This document shows, piece after piece, positions 7,903-10,228 of a stretch of 10,228 nt of DNA. Below the pieces are notes generated by a model. That model was not told the origin of the DNA and made no database searches. It saw only the letters and a program-made list of their open reading frames with translations. Made by a program: the position numbers and the translations under genes. Location of the stretch: positions 1-10,228 of the forward strand of contig JANWHV010000180.1 of the NCBI GenBank assembly GCA_025450255.1, in the 5' to 3' direction. Position 1 is the stretch's first letter; the number at the start of each line of letters is the position of its first letter. The stretch is from Chloroflexota bacterium. Lineage in GTDB: Bacteria > Chloroflexota > UBA5177 > JANWHV01.

Positions 7903-9315
7903 ATGACAACCCTTCTCAACCGCGACCCAGAGCAAACCATGGAACAGGTGTGGGAGGTCGCCCATTCGTTCGGGCTTGATCCGTTCGCCACCCATTTTGA
8001 GATTGTGCCCGCTTCAATGGTGTACGAGTTCGGCGCCTACGGCATACCTGGCCGCTTCAGCCACTGGACACACGGCAAAGCGTACTTTCACATGAAGACG
8101 ATGTACGATTACGGTCTCTCGAAAATATACGAGCTTGTAATCAACGCGAACCCATCGCAGGCATTCTTGCTGGACACCAATGACGCGCTTGAGAACACCA
8201 TGATTATGGCGCACGTACTTGGCCACACGGACTTCTTCAAGAACAACCTGTATTTCACCGGCACGAACCGTCAGATGACGGAATCGGTGACGGTACACGC
8301 CGACCGAATCGCGCGATACGAGTTTGAGCATGGACAACTGGCGGTCGAGCGCTTCCTGGACGCGGCGCTGTCATTGAAGGAGTTTGTTGCCCACGATCCG
8401 GACAATGCTCCGGCGCGCGCCGAGGATCCTGGCAGTCAGGCTCCTTCAGGACAGCCGGCGACGGTGTACGATGACGTGCTGAGCATGGGTGAGCCTCGGG
8501 CCGAGGAGGCGCCGCCGGATCGTGCTCAACGCGTGCCGCAAAGGCCGGAGCACGATCTGCTGTATTTTCTGATCCGTCACGCGCGTGACCTGGAGGACTG
8601 GCAGCGCGACGTACTGGCCATTGTCCGCGAGGAGATGCTGTATTTCCTGCCCCAGATGCGCACAAAGATCATCAACGAAGGCTGGGCCAGTCTCTGGCAC
8701 TATCGGATAATGGAGGCGCTTGAACTGCCGGCGGCCGAGTACGCCGCGTTCTCGCGCCTGCACTCCGGCGTCGTATCGCCCGGCGGGAAGATGCGCATAA
8801 ATCCTTACTACATCGGCTTCAAGGTGCTGGAGGATATTGAGCGGCGATGGGACAAACCGACCACCGAGGAGCAAGAAACCCTTGGACGCGTGCCTGGCCA
8901 GGGACGCGCCAAGCTCTTCGAAGCCCGGGAAACCGAGAGCGATCAGACGCTGCTGCGCAAGTATCTTACCGAGGATCTGGTCCACGAACTGGATCTCTAT
9001 ACCTATAAGCTGGTCGACGACGAATGGCAGGTTGCCGACACGGACTGGCGCGTTGTGCGCGACACGCTGGTAGCGAGCCTCGACAATTTTGGCCTACCGG
9101 TGATCGTGATCGAGGACGGTGACTACCGGAATAACCGCGAGCTGTACCTCACGCATCGTTACGAAGGCGTCGAGCTGGATATTCGCTACGCCGAGAAGAC
9201 GCTGCAACACCTATACCTGATTTGGAACCGGTCCGTGCATCTCGAAACCATGATTGACGGCCGCAAGGTCCGGCTGACGTGCGATGGCCGGAGGAACAGC
9301 AAGACCGTGATTTGA
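7903..9315 (+). CDS. spoVR: SpoVR/YcgB family protein
   Basis: From this start the protein has 470 residues, close to Bacillus SpoVR. Family hallmarks are dense: RFSHWTHGKAY (51-61), SKIYELVINANPSQAFLL (73-90), AHVLGHTDFFKNN (103-115, with His104 and His108 as potential metal ligands), then LLYFLIRHARDLEDWQRDVL (219-238) and NEGWASLWHYRIME (258-271). A variable acidic/proline linker lies at about 163-215. SpoVR is needed for cortex formation in Bacillus spores; its enteric homologue YcgB belongs to the stationary-phase regulon, and its biochemical activity is not established. The ATG at 7903 is chosen over the in-frame TTG at 7867 because GGAG lies 5 nt upstream and the length matches. It follows yhbH by 102 nt without an obvious terminator, so read-through transcription is likely, and ends just before a strong terminator hairpin. 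Confidence 0.96.
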   Translation: MTTLLNRDPEQTMEQVWEVAHSFGLDPFATHFEIVPASMVYEFGAYGIPGRFSHWTHGKAYFHMKTMYDYGLSKIYELVINANPSQAFLLDTNDALENTMIMAHVLGHTDFFKNNLYFTGTNRQMTESVTVHADRIARYEFEHGQLAVERFLDAALSLKEFVAHDPDNAPARAEDPGSQAPSGQPATVYDDVLSMGEPRAEEAPPDRAQRVPQRPEHDLLYFLIRHARDLEDWQRDVLAIVREEMLYFLPQMRTKIINEGWASLWHYRIMEALELPAAEYAAFSRLHSGVVSPGGKMRINPYYIGFKVLEDIERRWDKPTTEEQETLGRVPGQGRAKLFEARETESDQTLLRKYLTEDLVHELDLYTYKLVDDEWQVADTDWRVVRDTLVASLDNFGLPVIVIEDGDYRNNRELYLTHRYEGVELDIRYAEKTLQHLYLIWNRSVHLETMIDGRKVRLTCDGRRNSKTVI

Positions 9316-9349
9316 TGGGCGCCGGCGCGGCCGCGGTTACGTGTTAAGC

Positions 9350-9390
9350 AGGGTGGACGACGAAAATCGTCCACCCTTATTGCTATATGT
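9350..9390 (+). terminator. Rho-independent terminator of the prkA-yhbH-spoVR unit
   Basis: An 11-bp perfect stem pairs AGGGTGGACGA (9350-9360) with TCGTCCACCCT (9367-9377) around the loop CGAAAA. It is followed by the T-rich but interrupted tail TATTGCTATATGT. It lies 35 nt after the spoVR stop codon. The stem is strong and the tail moderate; the minus-strand tail is not T-rich, so it probably acts on plus-strand transcripts only. Confidence 0.8.
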
Positions 9391-9434
9391 TGTATGTTGG
9401 CATTTTGCGCTTGCGCTGCTGCCAAGGTACGACA

Positions 9435-10228
9435 TTGGTCACCCGCGAACGATCCCGCGTCAAACAGGCTGTATCGAGCCTCATCCGAATCACATTGATA
9501 CCGGCCCTGGTCATGGTCGCCCTGCCGGCCACGCCGGCGACCGTTTCAGCGGCGCCCCCCACCGTCGCGTTATCGACGTCAGGGGCGCCTTCGCCGACTG
9601 CGCGCACGGCGGCCGGGTCTCACCTCTTGAGCGAGCCCATACTGCCCGCGTACATCTTGTACGTCGCGCGGGCGGGGGATACGGCGCCATCGATCGCCCA
9701 GCGCTTCAACGACGCGTCGTGGCTGCTAAGCAAACGGAACGGCGGACTGGATCGCATAGCGCCCGGCCAGCGGATAACCGTATTGGCGTGGCCTTTTGAC
9801 CGCGCGTACACGGCAGTGGAGGATATCAGGACTGACAAGCCGCAAACGTACGTCGTTGCTCCAGGCGATTCGCTATGGGGAATAAGCGTGTCCCTGAACA
9901 CGACGATGCACAAGTTGCTGTCGGACAATGGTTTGACGATACACAGCGTGATCGTGCCGGGTATGCGTTTGCTTCTGCACCACTACACCGACCATTGGCG
10001 CCGGGTATCGATTCCCTTTGTGGCATCCGCCGGCATCCATACCGGACTCTTGCTCACCGACGTAGCGAATATGGTGGGCGTGGACGCGGCGCTGTTCAAG
10101 GCAATGGTATGGAAAGAGTCACGCTGGAAAATGGTGACCGGGCGCAGCGGTGAGATCGGAATGGTCCAAATCATGCCGGCTACCGCGCGTTGGATTGAGC
10201 GAACGCTGGTCGGGTTTCCGCTGGAGCC
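9435..10228 (+). CDS. Exported LysM-repeat lytic transglycosylase, 3'-truncated
   Basis: The frame runs off the right edge with 264 residues visible. The N-terminus has basic residues and then a hydrophobic segment (about 16-30) ending in PATVSA-A, a likely signal peptide cleaved near residue 39. An Ala/Pro/Ser-rich linker follows. Two LysM peptidoglycan-binding domains come next: YVARAGDTAPSIAQRF to IAPGQRITVL (about 76-119) and YVVAPGDSLWGIS to VPGMRLLLH (about 139-181). From about 206 a lytic transglycosylase SLT domain begins, with the catalytic glutamate in WKESRW (Glu228) and GEIGMVQIMPATARWI. It would cleave glycan strands of the cell wall outside the membrane. The start is uncertain: TTG at 9435 has AAGG 7 nt upstream and gives a well-shaped signal peptide, but an in-frame ATG at 9387 is possible. 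It sits behind a terminator and so probably has its own promoter. Confidence 0.85.
   Translation, partial: MVTRERSRVKQAVSSLIRITLIPALVMVALPATPATVSAAPPTVALSTSGAPSPTARTAAGSHLLSEPILPAYILYVARAGDTAPSIAQRFNDASWLLSKRNGGLDRIAPGQRITVLAWPFDRAYTAVEDIRTDKPQTYVVAPGDSLWGISVSLNTTMHKLLSDNGLTIHSVIVPGMRLLLHHYTDHWRRVSIPFVASAGIHTGLLLTDVANMVGVDAALFKAMVWKESRWKMVTGRSGEIGMVQIMPATARWIERTLVGFPLE

Overview
This 10.2 kb window is a densely coded, moderately high-GC bacterial chromosomal segment. It holds nine protein genes, one cut by each edge, and no recognisable RNA gene, insertion sequence or CRISPR array. The gene mix (PrkA/YhbH/SpoVR trio, MazEF-like pair with a long ribbon-helix-helix antitoxin, M42 peptidase, DUF1835 protein, two-LysM lytic transglycosylase) and the strong Shine-Dalgarno sites fit a Gram-positive-like or Chloroflexota-type bacterium. 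The phylum is an inference from general resemblance, with low to moderate confidence.

Left part (1-3377). A plus-strand alpha/beta hydrolase enters from the left edge and ends in an acidic tail. It is followed by a plus-strand DUF1835 protein of unknown function. Converging on these from the minus strand are an M42 metallo-aminopeptidase and, 49 nt downstream of it, a single-domain rhodanese; the two are probably co-transcribed.

Middle (3378-4465). A 399-nt divergent intergenic region leads into a toxin-antitoxin pair. The antitoxin is of the ribbon-helix-helix MazE type. The MazF/PemK-type toxin starts inside the antitoxin stop codon (ATGA overlap). The leader carries a 7-bp perfect inverted repeat that overlaps a possible extended -10 element, a good candidate for the autoregulatory operator.

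Right part (4466-10228). Three plus-strand genes form the conserved PrkA (AAA+ serine protein kinase), YhbH/YeaH (DUF444, von Willebrand A-like) and SpoVR/YcgB module. In Bacillus and enterics this module is linked to sporulation, stationary phase and nitrogen stress. prkA and yhbH are separated by 9 nt and spoVR follows after about 100 nt. A strong hairpin terminator closes the unit. After it begins an exported protein with two LysM domains and a lytic transglycosylase domain, cut by the right edge.

No clearly undescribed system stands out. The best leads are the putative toxin-antitoxin operator, the toxin's unusual acidic N-terminal loop, and the placement of the toxin-antitoxin pair directly upstream of the PrkA stress-kinase module.
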